Made by a program: the position numbers and the translations under genes. Below the pieces are notes generated by a model that searched no databases, had not been told where the DNA came from, and saw only the letters and a list, made by a program, of their open reading frames with translations. From Luteibacter jiangsuensis (GTDB taxonomy: Bacteria; Pseudomonadota; Gammaproteobacteria; Xanthomonadales; Rhodanobacteraceae), in assembly GCF_011742555.1 (NCBI RefSeq), contig NZ_JAAQQR010000005.1:1-64000 (forward strand): a stretch of DNA of 64,000 bases. Reading direction: 5' to 3'. This document shows positions 1 to 7,546 of this stretch, piece after piece. Positions within the stretch are counted from its first letter, which is position 1; every line of letters begins with the position of its first letter.

Positions 1-546
1 TGGCCGCATCCCGCCGTCGCAATTCGCTGCTCACCACCGCGCACAACAGGACAACAACGCAGTAATCTTCAACCCCGGACTTTCACAGTGATCATTGGTA
101 CGGCTGGTGGGGGCAGGTCACTGGATCGCGCCAAGACGATATGCTCCATCGATTTCGCGCGCGATCAGCGGATACGTTTTCGGGTCGTTCACCCACTAGT
201 CGAGGCCAGGGCAAAAAAACCGGAAGTGCCGCCGGCCCGGAGCCGTGAGTGGCTACTAACAGTCCACAGGCAAGCGAAGAAATCAGAACGTGCGGCCGCC
301 CCGCGCGATTGGAAGTCCTCGGCCTAGCTGCCCTAGCCTAGCCGGTGCCCGTCGCCTTTTGCAGTGCCCGCTAGACCACCGGCCACTGGATGCGTTCTTG
401 TTCCAGCCGAGCCGGCGACCCTGCGCTAGGAGCGCGCCTTGGTAGTCATCTCGCTCTTCGGGTGTAAGCGTAGTACTTCCCGGGTGACCGGGATCATTGG
501 CACATGCTTGTCCCGTATTGTTCGACTCCTGCGCTCGCGGTGCCCC
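1..546. other. Left-edge region without a supported gene
   Basis: No open frame here has a convincing start, ribosome site or recognisable protein family. The longest candidate, a short plus-strand frame around 88-327, encodes a basic low-complexity peptide without motifs. The stretch is less GC-rich than the body of the window and lies just beyond the first copy of the 19-bp palindrome that recurs in the island, so it may be the remnant of another accessory unit continuing to the left. I see no clear terminator, repeat or RNA gene. Confidence 0.5.
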
Positions 547-565
547 CGATAACTTGCCCTAATCG
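547..565 (-). repeat. 19-bp imperfect palindrome, copy A
   Basis: On the minus strand this reads CGATTAG-GGCAA-GTTATCG, two 7-bp arms in imperfect inverted orientation around a 5-nt spacer, followed by GGGGCACC. It lies 29 nt beyond the stop codon of the LCAT-like gene. Two other copies with the same arm-spacer-arm geometry occur at 4389 and 6260, each downstream of a minus-strand gene unit. Function is unknown; a recombination site, regulator site or terminator-like element are all possible. Confidence 0.7.
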
Positions 566-594
566 ACTCGATTTCTCCGGATGCGGAGGGCGCG

Positions 595-1917
595 TCAGCC
601 TGGTTGCACAAAAAACTCCGTTGCTGCGCTCTGTGGTTCCCCTTTATCGATGTAGACGATCTGATAAGCACCGGGAAAATCCAACGCCGGTAGAATCAGC
701 GCGAGGTGATCGACTGCGGGGCCAGCGTACTGAATGGATATGGCTCGAACCAAATCGAAAGTGTCCTTAGCGTGGCGCATCACGCGCAGTTCACCGTCGA
801 TCTCCGTCGTACCATTCGGCAGTTCAAGCGTGAGCTCGACATCGCGACCAAGATCGAACACTTGATGCCGAACCCAAAGCTCGGGCTTTTGCCCCCTTGC
901 CGCCAACAAAGCAGGCCCCCCAAGCAGTGTTCCAAGTACGTCGATCAAGGTCTGATTCTTGTAAATCCCGGCGTGTTCGCCACCGACCTGCTCCGTTTGT
1001 ATCCCCGTCAGCATTGCGCTCCAGATGGGGACGGTACCGTCACCTGCATTCTCACGATCGACTTTGGCAATGCGGTGTCCAATATCCGTGGCGTCTAGCC
1101 TTGCCATGACGGAACTCGTTGTCGTTTCATGGCTACCCACGAAAAAGAAATACCGGACATGGGAAGGCCGCCTGTCCAGATCGAGCGTCTCTTGGAAACT
1201 GCATGCCGAAGCAAGATTCTCCGGCACCAGGTCAAGGCTACGCGCAACATCGATGTCATAAATGTCCAGCGGGGCGTACCGACTTCCCGAGGAGCGATCC
1301 CAAACACAGGGTTCCCCTTTAGGCGGTAGCAGTTGATACAGAGACGGAAAATTCGGATCACTCGCCAATGACTTGACTTGCTGGGCGTTCAGAAACACTC
1401 TGCGCTCGTTGCCTATTGCAGCCGATAGGGCCATGGGTGCGCCTCGGTGCGGTGTTGCCAAGGTAATCAGCCTCTTCACCGACGCCAGACCAGGGCGGGC
1501 TTTGTAATCTCCCGACTCCAAGTAGCAGCGACTGATCAATCCGCCCATGCTGTGTGCGACGATACTGATATCGGTGTCGGCGCCGAGTTTCGCCGCCAGG
1601 GCATCAATTTCATCGGCCAGCTTGCGAGCTGCGAGCTTGTTATCCTTACGCCAATCGTAGGGAACCACGACTAACGTGGGCGTAATGCCCTTCTCGACAT
1701 ATCCCCACGACTCAAGGGAACGCACCAACGCGCCGTATTGTTCGGAGATCGAAACATTGCGAATGATGTCTCCCACTTCGGTGGCAGGATCAAGCAGTTC
1801 CGCCATGTGGGCATAGGGAAGCCACAGTTCCAATGGGCTTCCGGGCCAGATCACTTCGTCACCCCTCTTTAGCTCCGACCCCATGATCCCGGGAACAAAA
1901 ACGACAGCTTGGGTCAC
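595..1917 (-). CDS. LCAT/PGAP1-like alpha/beta-hydrolase (predicted lipase or acyltransferase)
   Basis: A 440-residue alpha/beta-hydrolase of the lecithin:cholesterol acyltransferase type. It opens with the family motif FVPGIMGSEL (residues 7-16), has PYDWR near residue 86, the nucleophile elbow AHSMGG with Ser123, Asp293 in AGDGTVP and His315 in GGEHAG, completing a Ser-Asp-His triad. About 90 C-terminal residues look like a separate beta-rich domain. No signal peptide is seen, so it probably acts in the cytoplasm or at the inner membrane. The GTG start at 1917 overlaps the stop of the upstream gene in a GTGA junction, which rules out the longer reading frame extending back to 2073. It is the last gene of the CHAT operon. 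Substrate is unknown; phospholipid is the natural guess for this fold. Confidence 0.85.
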   Translation of the reverse strand: MTQAVVFVPGIMGSELKRGDEVIWPGSPLELWLPYAHMAELLDPATEVGDIIRNVSISEQYGALVRSLESWGYVEKGITPTLVVVPYDWRKDNKLAARKLADEIDALAAKLGADTDISIVAHSMGGLISRCYLESGDYKARPGLASVKRLITLATPHRGAPMALSAAIGNERRVFLNAQQVKSLASDPNFPSLYQLLPPKGEPCVWDRSSGSRYAPLDIYDIDVARSLDLVPENLASACSFQETLDLDRRPSHVRYFFFVGSHETTTSSVMARLDATDIGHRIAKVDRENAGDGTVPIWSAMLTGIQTEQVGGEHAGIYKNQTLIDVLGTLLGGPALLAARGQKPELWVRHQVFDLGRDVELTLELPNGTTEIDGELRVMRHAKDTFDLVRAISIQYAGPAVDHLALILPALDFPGAYQIVYIDKGEPQSAATEFFVQPG

Positions 1918-3047
1918 GACCTTTTCCTTTTCATCTTGCGCAGGACCTTCAACATCGACTCGGCAGCGGACTGCTGCTTCTCTGTGAGCACCTCCGAGCA
2001 TTCCGGGCAGATCCTTGCCATCTTGATCGCAGCCACAATGCCTGAGCGATCCTCGTTGTAATCGAACAGGCAACCCAGCGTTTGGTCGTGATAGCCCAGC
2101 TGATCGTTGAGGCCGACAAGAACGGCACCAATGAGCATGCCTCCGACCGCGGCCTCGAAAGGCCGATTGGCATTCTGCGCGAATTCGCGCACATCCATGG
2201 TCGAAATCAGAATAACCCCGTCTTGAACGTTGCTGAAGTGATTCCAGTAAAGCGAGCCGTCGCTCTCCCCGGCTACCATCACTGGAGTCAGTCCGACGAC
2301 CATGTCCAGTCCCATGTAAGCACGGATATCTGATGCGGCATGGAAAAATTCTTCGAAGACGATGTGCGGCTCCAGGTCACTAACCTGTTTTCGACTCTGT
2401 TTGACTTGGTGGCGCGCGAACCATTCAACCATACCTTTGGCGGTCTTTCTTAACCCAGCTGGCACCGGTGCGTTGATCTCGAACAGTGTCACGATGCTTT
2501 GCGCCCCGTTGAGCCGAACAAGTAAGTCTGGCAGCCCTGCGATCCAAGCACCTAGGTCAAGAATTCCCACGCGAAGCGGGTTGTCGGCCCTCGAAAGATC
2601 GTGGGTTATCTGCTCGACGTATCCAGCACTTGCGACGTTTTTTCGACTGCCTGTCGCTGCGCCCTTTTTGCGTATTGCAGCCGTGACCCATTGCTCGCTC
2701 GTACTCGATCCCGCGGAGACCTTTTTTTTTGAAGCTCCCTCGGCTTTTCGCGCAGCTTTTTTGGTGGCTGTCTTCTTGGTGTCCGCCTTGGATACGCCGA
2801 CCCCTCGGTAGGGGCTGGCCAAGGTTTGCGTCAAGGCTGGGTTTAAGGATTCAAACGTTTTGGACAAAAGCGGAGACGACGAAAGGATCGTACTGACGGT
2901 GCTTTGAGCTTGGGCTTCGGACGAAAGGGGGGGCTTGCTCTTGGCCGGCTTACGCCTATCCGTACCAACGATGCTCTTGATCGGCGCCGAATCGCTGTCG
3001 AGCAGACTGACATGGCGGACCAGCATGAACGGAGAGATCTTCTTCAT
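1914..3047 (-). CDS. Unrecognised protein with basic Lys/Ala linker, middle gene of CHAT operon
   Basis: A 377-residue protein I cannot place in a family. Residues 1-85 are Ser/Pro-rich and probably disordered. Residues 88-135 form a Lys/Ala-rich basic linker. Residues about 137-377 look globular, beginning VGILDLGAWIAGLP. The C-terminal part carries His320, Cys326 (in TLGCLFDYNED) and a CPEC pair (Cys347, Cys350), which could bind a metal, followed by a very basic tail. It starts with ATG inside an ATGA overlap with the CHAT gene and ends in a GTGA overlap with the lipase gene, so the three are translationally coupled and probably act in fixed ratio. The long flexible linker is a plausible protease target for the CHAT partner; that is inference only. 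Confidence 0.75.
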   Translation of the reverse strand: MKKISPFMLVRHVSLLDSDSAPIKSIVGTDRRKPAKSKPPLSSEAQAQSTVSTILSSSPLLSKTFESLNPALTQTLASPYRGVGVSKADTKKTATKKAARKAEGASKKKVSAGSSTSEQWVTAAIRKKGAATGSRKNVASAGYVEQITHDLSRADNPLRVGILDLGAWIAGLPDLLVRLNGAQSIVTLFEINAPVPAGLRKTAKGMVEWFARHQVKQSRKQVSDLEPHIVFEEFFHAASDIRAYMGLDMVVGLTPVMVAGESDGSLYWNHFSNVQDGVILISTMDVREFAQNANRPFEAAVGGMLIGAVLVGLNDQLGYHDQTLGCLFDYNEDRSGIVAAIKMARICPECSEVLTEKQQSAAESMLKVLRKMKRKRS

Positions 3048-4123
3048 GCCTCGCTCCCGAAAATCCGTTGCACATCAGCTAAGCGGTACAGGGCCGGAAT
3101 GCCCCATTCGACGACTGCACCATCTCCGGTTGCTGTCCTGAGCCCTATTTTCAGAGCCACACGACCTTCTGCGACGGCTTGATCGATACCGTTTCCTCTT
3201 GCCAAAGAGCCGTATATGGCGCCGACGAATGGCGCAATAGACTTGATTGGGATGTTGTACTGGTTAGCTACCACGGCAGGAATCCCAGCCTTGATCAGAG
3301 CGGTAGCGACCGTTCCGAAGTCGTCGTCGTACTTGCCCGCCCCGCTCTGACAAGCGCTCAGCATGGCTAGCCGCACACCCTTCCCCGCGAGCGCTACCGC
3401 CAATTCCTCGGCCGACAGAAAGTCGCTCCTGCCAGACACGCGGTCCCGGAGAACCAAGTGCCCTATATCGTTTCGAAGGACGCCATGCCCAAAAAAATGG
3501 AAGACATTGAATGTCTTGCTGTTGATCGCGTGGAGCAAGTCAGCTCGAGTAGCTCCTTCGATCACCTCAATCGTTGCATCGTTGGGCATCTGAGCAACAA
3601 GCTCACGATCGAGAACGGCCTTGACTTCCCGCCAGCCGACACCCGCTTGATCAATCGGTTCGGCCGAAACGAACAACACGCGAATTTTTTCGCCCACCTT
3701 GTTCGAAGGCATACCATAGACACCACACGTGGGGTGAATCCGAATTACAGATCGGTCACGATGGGGAACTGGCATCCTGTCGGGTGTGCTGAGGTATTCC
3801 CAGGGTACTTCACGCAATTCTGGCTGGTCGCTGAGGATCTGAATGCTTACTGGGCCGACCGGCAGCCGATCGTAAAGGTCGCGTAGTTCTCCGCGGAACA
3901 GGAAATTGAACAGGTCTGTTCCAAACGTCGCTAAGTCAGGATCGCTCGGTCGCTGCCCGTTTCCACTAACCGCCCTGCCAATCAATTGACCGAACTCGAT
4001 GAGACTGGTCAACGCCGCGTCGACAGGAATCAGCTCAATCGCGGTGTCAGCGCCACGCCTCGCAAGCGCGACGACGGCACGGCTGTTGCGAACGTCCAGC
4101 AGAAATAGATCGAAGGGGGTCAC
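3044..4123 (-). CDS. CHAT-domain caspase-like cysteine protease
   Basis: A 359-residue CHAT (caspase HetF-associated with TPRs) protease. The catalytic dyad is visible: His213 in FHFFGHG and Cys258 in MLSACQSG, and the end of the domain shows the usual AVVANQ and FVGAIYGSLARG segments. There are no TPR repeats; the N-terminal 90 residues form a compact domain instead, followed by EVPWEYL, a common lead-in to CHAT. The GTG start at 4123 has AAAGGA seven bases upstream; a longer frame back to 4165 lacks a ribosome site. First gene of a three-gene operon with ATGA and GTGA overlaps. CHAT proteases in bacteria are often activated by upstream sensors and cut a partner protein; here the partner is likely encoded next door. 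Confidence 0.9.
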   Translation of the reverse strand: MTPFDLFLLDVRNSRAVVALARRGADTAIELIPVDAALTSLIEFGQLIGRAVSGNGQRPSDPDLATFGTDLFNFLFRGELRDLYDRLPVGPVSIQILSDQPELREVPWEYLSTPDRMPVPHRDRSVIRIHPTCGVYGMPSNKVGEKIRVLFVSAEPIDQAGVGWREVKAVLDRELVAQMPNDATIEVIEGATRADLLHAINSKTFNVFHFFGHGVLRNDIGHLVLRDRVSGRSDFLSAEELAVALAGKGVRLAMLSACQSGAGKYDDDFGTVATALIKAGIPAVVANQYNIPIKSIAPFVGAIYGSLARGNGIDQAVAEGRVALKIGLRTATGDGAVVEWGIPALYRLADVQRIFGSEA

Positions 4124-4213
4124 GCGAAATCCTTTTGAGGAGCACCCACTGCGGCGTCGCTGCACCGAGCAATCGGGCGACGCGGTGTGAGCTGACTTCC
4201 CACGAAATTGGCC

Positions 4214-4242
4214 ATTATCTGCTTCTAGTGTAGATCACTAGG
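4214..4242 (-). promoter_or_regulatory. Putative promoter and operator of the CHAT operon
   Basis: On the minus strand, GATAAT (4219-4214) makes a good -10 element about 90 nt ahead of the CHAT start. A 6-bp inverted repeat, CTAGTG-N5-CACTAG at 4225-4241, fills the spacer and overlaps the expected -35 position (CCTAGT), as a repressor operator would. No regulator gene is adjacent, so the binder is unknown. Confidence 0.45.
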
Positions 4243-4581
4243 CGGGACACAGTGGCCCATCCAATACATAGGCCTTGGGCGCGCCTTAGCGAGCGCGCAC
4301 GGAGTTTCGCCTGCCGGTGACTTGTCGACGCCAGGTTTGCGAAACCGTACGTGTCCAGTGCGATCTAATTTTGCCGCTCACGTACCCCCGATAACACGAG
4401 CTAATCGCCCTCCTCTGCCTCAGCTTCGGGTGAGAATATGGCTCCACCCAGCTCCGCGTTACACTAATTGCTTATAGATTCATCCACTTACCGTGCCACC
4501 AAGCCCAGCCAGTCGAATTGGCAACGTGTGGCACGCTCGTTGGCATTCTGTACTCAGATCACACAAAGCGGATAGGTCACT
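4243..4581. other. Intergenic region between endonuclease and CHAT operon
   Basis: About 340 nt without a supported gene. The only structure I can point to is copy B of the 19-bp palindrome at 4389-4407, described separately. The sequence between that site and the endonuclease stop shows no clear hairpin terminator. Confidence 0.5.
4389..4407 (-). repeat. 19-bp imperfect palindrome, copy B
   Basis: Minus strand CGATTAG-CTCGT-GTTATCG followed by GGGGTACG. Both 7-bp arms are identical to copy A at 547; only the 5-nt spacer differs. It sits about 175 nt past the stop of the nuclease gene and before the CHAT operon. Conserved arms with variable spacers of constant length are typical of a site recognised by a dimeric protein or a tyrosine recombinase. 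Confidence 0.7.
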
Positions 4582-6135
4582 TTAGGGGCATTGCCCGTCG
4601 TCGGGCAGCCGGATCTGCAAATACGCGATATCGAGATGAAAGTCTCCACGTAGGCGTTCGAGAAAGCAGCGGGTAACCTCGTCTAGATCAGGTTCACCCA
4701 CAGCGAATAGCTTTACTGACTCAAGTCCGCCGGTCCGGTAGCTGTATTCCAATAACTGTCCCATGGCTTGCCGGACAACTTGGGCGGCTGTGTCGGCGAT
4801 CTTGATTTCGTAGAGATAGCAGCGAGTATCGGGTAGTCGGACGTAGGCATCGGCAAAACCTCCGGTGCCGCTAGGATATTCAGTCCAGACGCTGCCGGGA
4901 CCGAATTCATTTTCCAAGTGAGTAAACAGGGCGCCCTGCACCTGATTGTGCCGCAGTTCTATGATGCGCCGGGAGGCCGGAAGGTCGGCAAAGGCTGTAG
5001 ACGGCCGTGGTGAGTGACCAGGCTTCAGATCGGGGGCTGCGCTTCGTGCTCGCAGTTGCTCCAAGACGAACCAAGGGAAGATGTTTCGGGCCAGCTGATC
5101 CCCGCCGAATACTTCGGCACCGTCCAAGTGATTCACAAGCGCTTCGGCGCAGTGGGCCCAGCCGGTCATGCGGGGCATGACGAACCCAGTGTGCTCGACG
5201 AACCACTCCAAGACCTGATTCTGGCTTTTCGCATCGACGGTGGTGTGGTAACGGTGCGGGTGCACTCCCGCGAAGGCCCGTGCGATTAGTAAGCGGGGTA
5301 CTTTGTCGATGCGTCCCTCGCTCTTCCAGCCCTCGAAGCGCTCCACAATCTGCTCGTAGTTTTCTGGGCTTCCGTCTGCGTAGATCTCGCGGAGAACCTG
5401 GATGAAATCATCATGCATAGCAGCGACGGTGTCGTACTTGACCACGCCTTGCCCAGCGTTGCTGATGTCGTTGCGAACCCTCTTCCAAAGAATGTCGAAC
5501 GCCTCGCCTAAGCGGTTATCGGCGAGGTCCTGTGCGATCGTTTGAGTCTGCGTTCGGTAACGCGGGAGCCAGTTAGTGCGAAACCATAGCAAAGGGTCGC
5601 TGAAGCCGTCCAGAAAGCCGCGAGCCTCGGCGTCGAAAAGCACTCGCGAAGTGCGTGGCTTTTCAGCGACATCATTGTCCGATGAAGACCAAGTCGGGGG
5701 CGGCCGACCATCCAGCCGGGCTTGGGCGGCTTGAATAGCGCGCTCTGAAAACTCATGAGGAAAGCGGACGATAATGGCCTCGAAGCTCAGCTCTTGGAGG
5801 CCGGCATCTTCGAGCACTTCGTACCCTTTGGAGGGCTTCCGATTGACTACCATGCGTTCGGCGGCATGCAGTGCACCATGGTCGGTGATCATCTTGCGCG
5901 TGCGGTTCGCGCGGAATGTGCGCCCCTTGAGTTGGCTCTGCGCCTCTTCATATGCATAGAGGGCTGTGGCGATCGCCTGCTGTGCCGGAGAGGTGTGGCC
6001 GTCCTGGATCGCTTGCAGCGCGCGGGCATGGGCTAACGCTTCCGTTTCCAGGTCTGGGCGTCCTCGCTTCAGAGCATTTTTCGCAAACGTACGGGCATCC
6101 GTCGGTGTTCTTAGTCGGGCGATTCGTTCGTCCAT
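4582..6135 (-). CDS. PD-(D/E)XK-fold nuclease-like protein, probable defence endonuclease
   Basis: A 517-residue protein whose last 130 residues fit a PD-(D/E)XK nuclease core: Asp429 in GGFADAYV, Glu443-x-Lys445 in YLYEIK, and a downstream helix RQAMGQLLEYSY with Gln456, as in many restriction-like enzymes. The N-terminal 50 residues (DERIARLRTPTDARTFAKNA) resemble a short helical module seen in front of other accessory nucleases. Residues about 185-370 form a larger helical domain (DPLLWFRTNWLPRY, then RLLIARAFAGVHPHRYHT) that may recognise the target. ATG 6135 has AGGAG six bases upstream. No methyltransferase is adjacent, so a modification-dependent or stand-alone role is more likely than classical restriction-modification. 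Specificity is unknown. Confidence 0.7.
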   Translation of the reverse strand: MDERIARLRTPTDARTFAKNALKRGRPDLETEALAHARALQAIQDGHTSPAQQAIATALYAYEEAQSQLKGRTFRANRTRKMITDHGALHAAERMVVNRKPSKGYEVLEDAGLQELSFEAIIVRFPHEFSERAIQAAQARLDGRPPPTWSSSDNDVAEKPRTSRVLFDAEARGFLDGFSDPLLWFRTNWLPRYRTQTQTIAQDLADNRLGEAFDILWKRVRNDISNAGQGVVKYDTVAAMHDDFIQVLREIYADGSPENYEQIVERFEGWKSEGRIDKVPRLLIARAFAGVHPHRYHTTVDAKSQNQVLEWFVEHTGFVMPRMTGWAHCAEALVNHLDGAEVFGGDQLARNIFPWFVLEQLRARSAAPDLKPGHSPRPSTAFADLPASRRIIELRHNQVQGALFTHLENEFGPGSVWTEYPSGTGGFADAYVRLPDTRCYLYEIKIADTAAQVVRQAMGQLLEYSYRTGGLESVKLFAVGEPDLDEVTRCFLERLRGDFHLDIAYLQIRLPDDGQCP

Positions 6136-6259
6136 GAAGCTCCTCCAGTCGTAACAAACGTTGGGTATACCGAATTGGGTGCGCCGCCGCGCGGAGCTCG
6201 ACGTGTCGTTGCCCCCTTGTACCTCTTTTTGGTCGACCGATCCACTGCGGCGGTACCCT

Positions 6260-6278
6260 CGATAACCAGCCCTAATAC
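6260..6278 (-). repeat. 19-bp imperfect palindrome, copy C
   Basis: Minus strand GTATTAG-GGCTG-GTTATCG followed by AGGGTACC. The right arm is identical to copies A and B; the left arm differs at its first two bases. It lies 52 nt beyond the stop of the P-loop kinase gene and ahead of the nuclease gene, so this copy too follows a gene unit on the coding strand. Confidence 0.65.
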
Positions 6279-6298
6279 CCCTCCCCTGACGGCGCCTT

Positions 6299-6310
6299 TT
6301 TATATCGGTC
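6299..6310. repeat. 12-bp direct repeat, left copy
   Basis: TTTATATCGGTC occurs here and again, exact and in the same orientation, at 6972-6983. The pair brackets the P-loop kinase gene (6331-6894). It could mark an insertion footprint or a pair of binding sites. Confidence 0.45.
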
Positions 6311-6330
6311 AGCCCAGTATTTTGAGCTGT

Positions 6331-6894
6331 TCAAACGAGTGAATCTGCTCGAAAGGTGAAGGCCCGAACAATCTCCTGCGCGATGCTCTCAACGTCCGCT
6401 GGAACCCGAGTATCTACGGTGATTACGGGGCCCAGCCCCACCGGCTGGCCGTACTCCCCGAGCATCTCCGGCGGCATTTCTTTCAATGGGTGAGCGGCAT
6501 GATGGCCGCTGGCAGCGGCGCGATCACGGAAGCGACGTGCAGTTTCAATCTCGCCGCAGTCGCAATGCACCTCAACAATAGCGGCGTCCAAGCCCACGAG
6601 CTTAGCTCGTTCGTACTCGCTATGTGGCCGAAAGTTAGCTTCTAGCACGGCCTGTGGCGCATACCGTGCCAGAGCCCATATCAGTTCCATTGACGCACCG
6701 CCGATCTTCCGTGATGCCGCTAAGTCGCCTCCTGCGTCGCCAAACACGTCTGTCAAAGTCTCTTTGATGAAGTCCTTGGAGAAAAGCGGAAAGCCGAGCC
6801 GTAGCGCAAGCGGCACCGCTAGGGTCGTCTTCCCAGCGCCGGGCGCGCCGGAAACCATAACGATCTTTCTTTCAAGAGCCGCCACGACACACAC
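6331..6894 (-). CDS. Small P-loop kinase/ATPase (zeta-toxin or predicted-kinase type)
   Basis: A 187-residue single-domain P-loop protein. Walker A is GAPGAGKTT (residues 16-24). FSKDFIKETLTDVFGD near residue 38 and the later VLEANFRPH segment resemble the AAA_33/predicted-kinase group, which includes zeta toxins and chloramphenicol phosphotransferase-like enzymes. The GTG start at 6894 lacks a clear ribosome site; an internal ATG at 6858 just before the P-loop is an alternative. It stands alone, bracketed by a 12-bp direct repeat and followed by a copy of the island's 19-bp palindrome. The target, whether a small molecule, nucleotide or sugar, cannot be read from the sequence. Confidence 0.7.
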   Translation of the reverse strand: MCVVAALERKIVMVSGAPGAGKTTLAVPLALRLGFPLFSKDFIKETLTDVFGDAGGDLAASRKIGGASMELIWALARYAPQAVLEANFRPHSEYERAKLVGLDAAIVEVHCDCGEIETARRFRDRAAASGHHAAHPLKEMPPEMLGEYGQPVGLGPVITVDTRVPADVESIAQEIVRAFTFRADSLV

Positions 6895-6971
6895 CGTTTA
6901 GAGATTCTCGCCTCACATCGTAATCGAGCGTCGATCATGCGGCCGACACCTAACTTGCTATCGGCACCTGA

Positions 6972-6983
6972 TTTATATCGGTC
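6972..6983. repeat. 12-bp direct repeat, right copy
   Basis: Second exact copy of TTTATATCGGTC (first at 6299-6310). It lies just upstream of the kinase gene and near the point where base composition and gene orientation change, so it may be close to the island boundary. Confidence 0.45.
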
Positions 6984-7079
6984 GTCCACGATGGCGACTT
7001 CTGACGGTACCTCATGGTCGTAAGGTTCAGCCCGAGTCGCCGCTGAACAAAGGGCCCGGCCGTGACGCACCCAGCTTTA

Positions 7080-7100
7080 ATATACAGCTATACTGTATAT
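7080..7100 (+). promoter_or_regulatory. 21-bp palindromic operator ahead of SnoaL-MarR operon
   Basis: A perfect inverted repeat ATATACAG-CTATA-CTGTATAT, 8-bp arms around 5 nt, ends 30 nt before the ATG of the SnoaL-like gene. Dimeric MarR repressors bind sites of this shape and the second gene of the operon encodes a MarR protein, so autoregulation is likely. TATACT within the site could double as a -10 element. Confidence 0.65.
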
Positions 7101-7130
7101 ATCGACATTTACGGTAGAGGCTGGATAGCT

Positions 7131-7538
7131 ATGCACGATGCCAAATGGGTGGTTCGCCGTTTCAATGAAGAGGTCATCGCTGGCGGCGACCGAGCGTCCT
7201 TCGAGGCGCTGATGGCGCCGGACTTCATAAATCGATCTGCGCCGCCCGGCGCTCCGAACGACGGCGAGAGCATGTGGAACACCTTCGATACCGTTCTGCG
7301 TCCGGCGCTCGAAGGCCTGACGGTGTCGATCCACGACCAGATTGCCGAGGGTGACAAGGTGACCACGCGCAAGACCATATCGGGCCGGCACACCGGCGCG
7401 TTGTTCGGCGTGGAGCCGACCGGAAAGCTGGTGGCAATTGAAGTGATCGACATCGTGAGGGTGCGGGACGGGCGCTACGTAGAGCATTGGGGGATCAACA
7501 ACCTATCCAGCGTGTTGGCCCAGCTGCGGCAGGGATGA
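7131..7538 (+). CDS. SnoaL-like ester cyclase/NTF2-fold protein
   Basis: A 135-residue SnoaL-type protein of the ester-cyclase group: WVVRRFNEEVIAGGD at the N-terminus, then FEALMAPDFINRSAP, a central HDQIAEGDKVTTR strand and a C-terminal DGRYVEHWGINN strand. This alpha+beta cone fold binds small hydrophobic ligands; many members are of unknown function. ATG 7131 gives the normal family length; a frame extending upstream would cross the palindromic operator. It is the first gene of a two-gene operon with a MarR regulator, suggesting induction by a small aromatic or similar compound. Confidence 0.8.
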   Translation: MHDAKWVVRRFNEEVIAGGDRASFEALMAPDFINRSAPPGAPNDGESMWNTFDTVLRPALEGLTVSIHDQIAEGDKVTTRKTISGRHTGALFGVEPTGKLVAIEVIDIVRVRDGRYVEHWGINNLSSVLAQLRQG

Positions 7539-7546
7539 AGGTCCTT

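Noticed and set aside
88-327. Short plus-strand open frame at the left edge
   Set aside because: Low-complexity basic peptide, no ribosome site, no family features, no neighbour in the same direction.
547-6278. Classical integron attC interpretation of the three 19-bp sites
   Set aside because: The ends do not match RYYYAAC/GTTRRRY core sites, and no integrase gene is in the window. Kept only as an analogy.
7093-7112. LexA-like box CTGT-N8-ACAT near the SnoaL start
   Set aside because: One mismatch to the E. coli consensus, and Xanthomonadales LexA usually uses a different site; the overlapping perfect palindrome explains the bases better.
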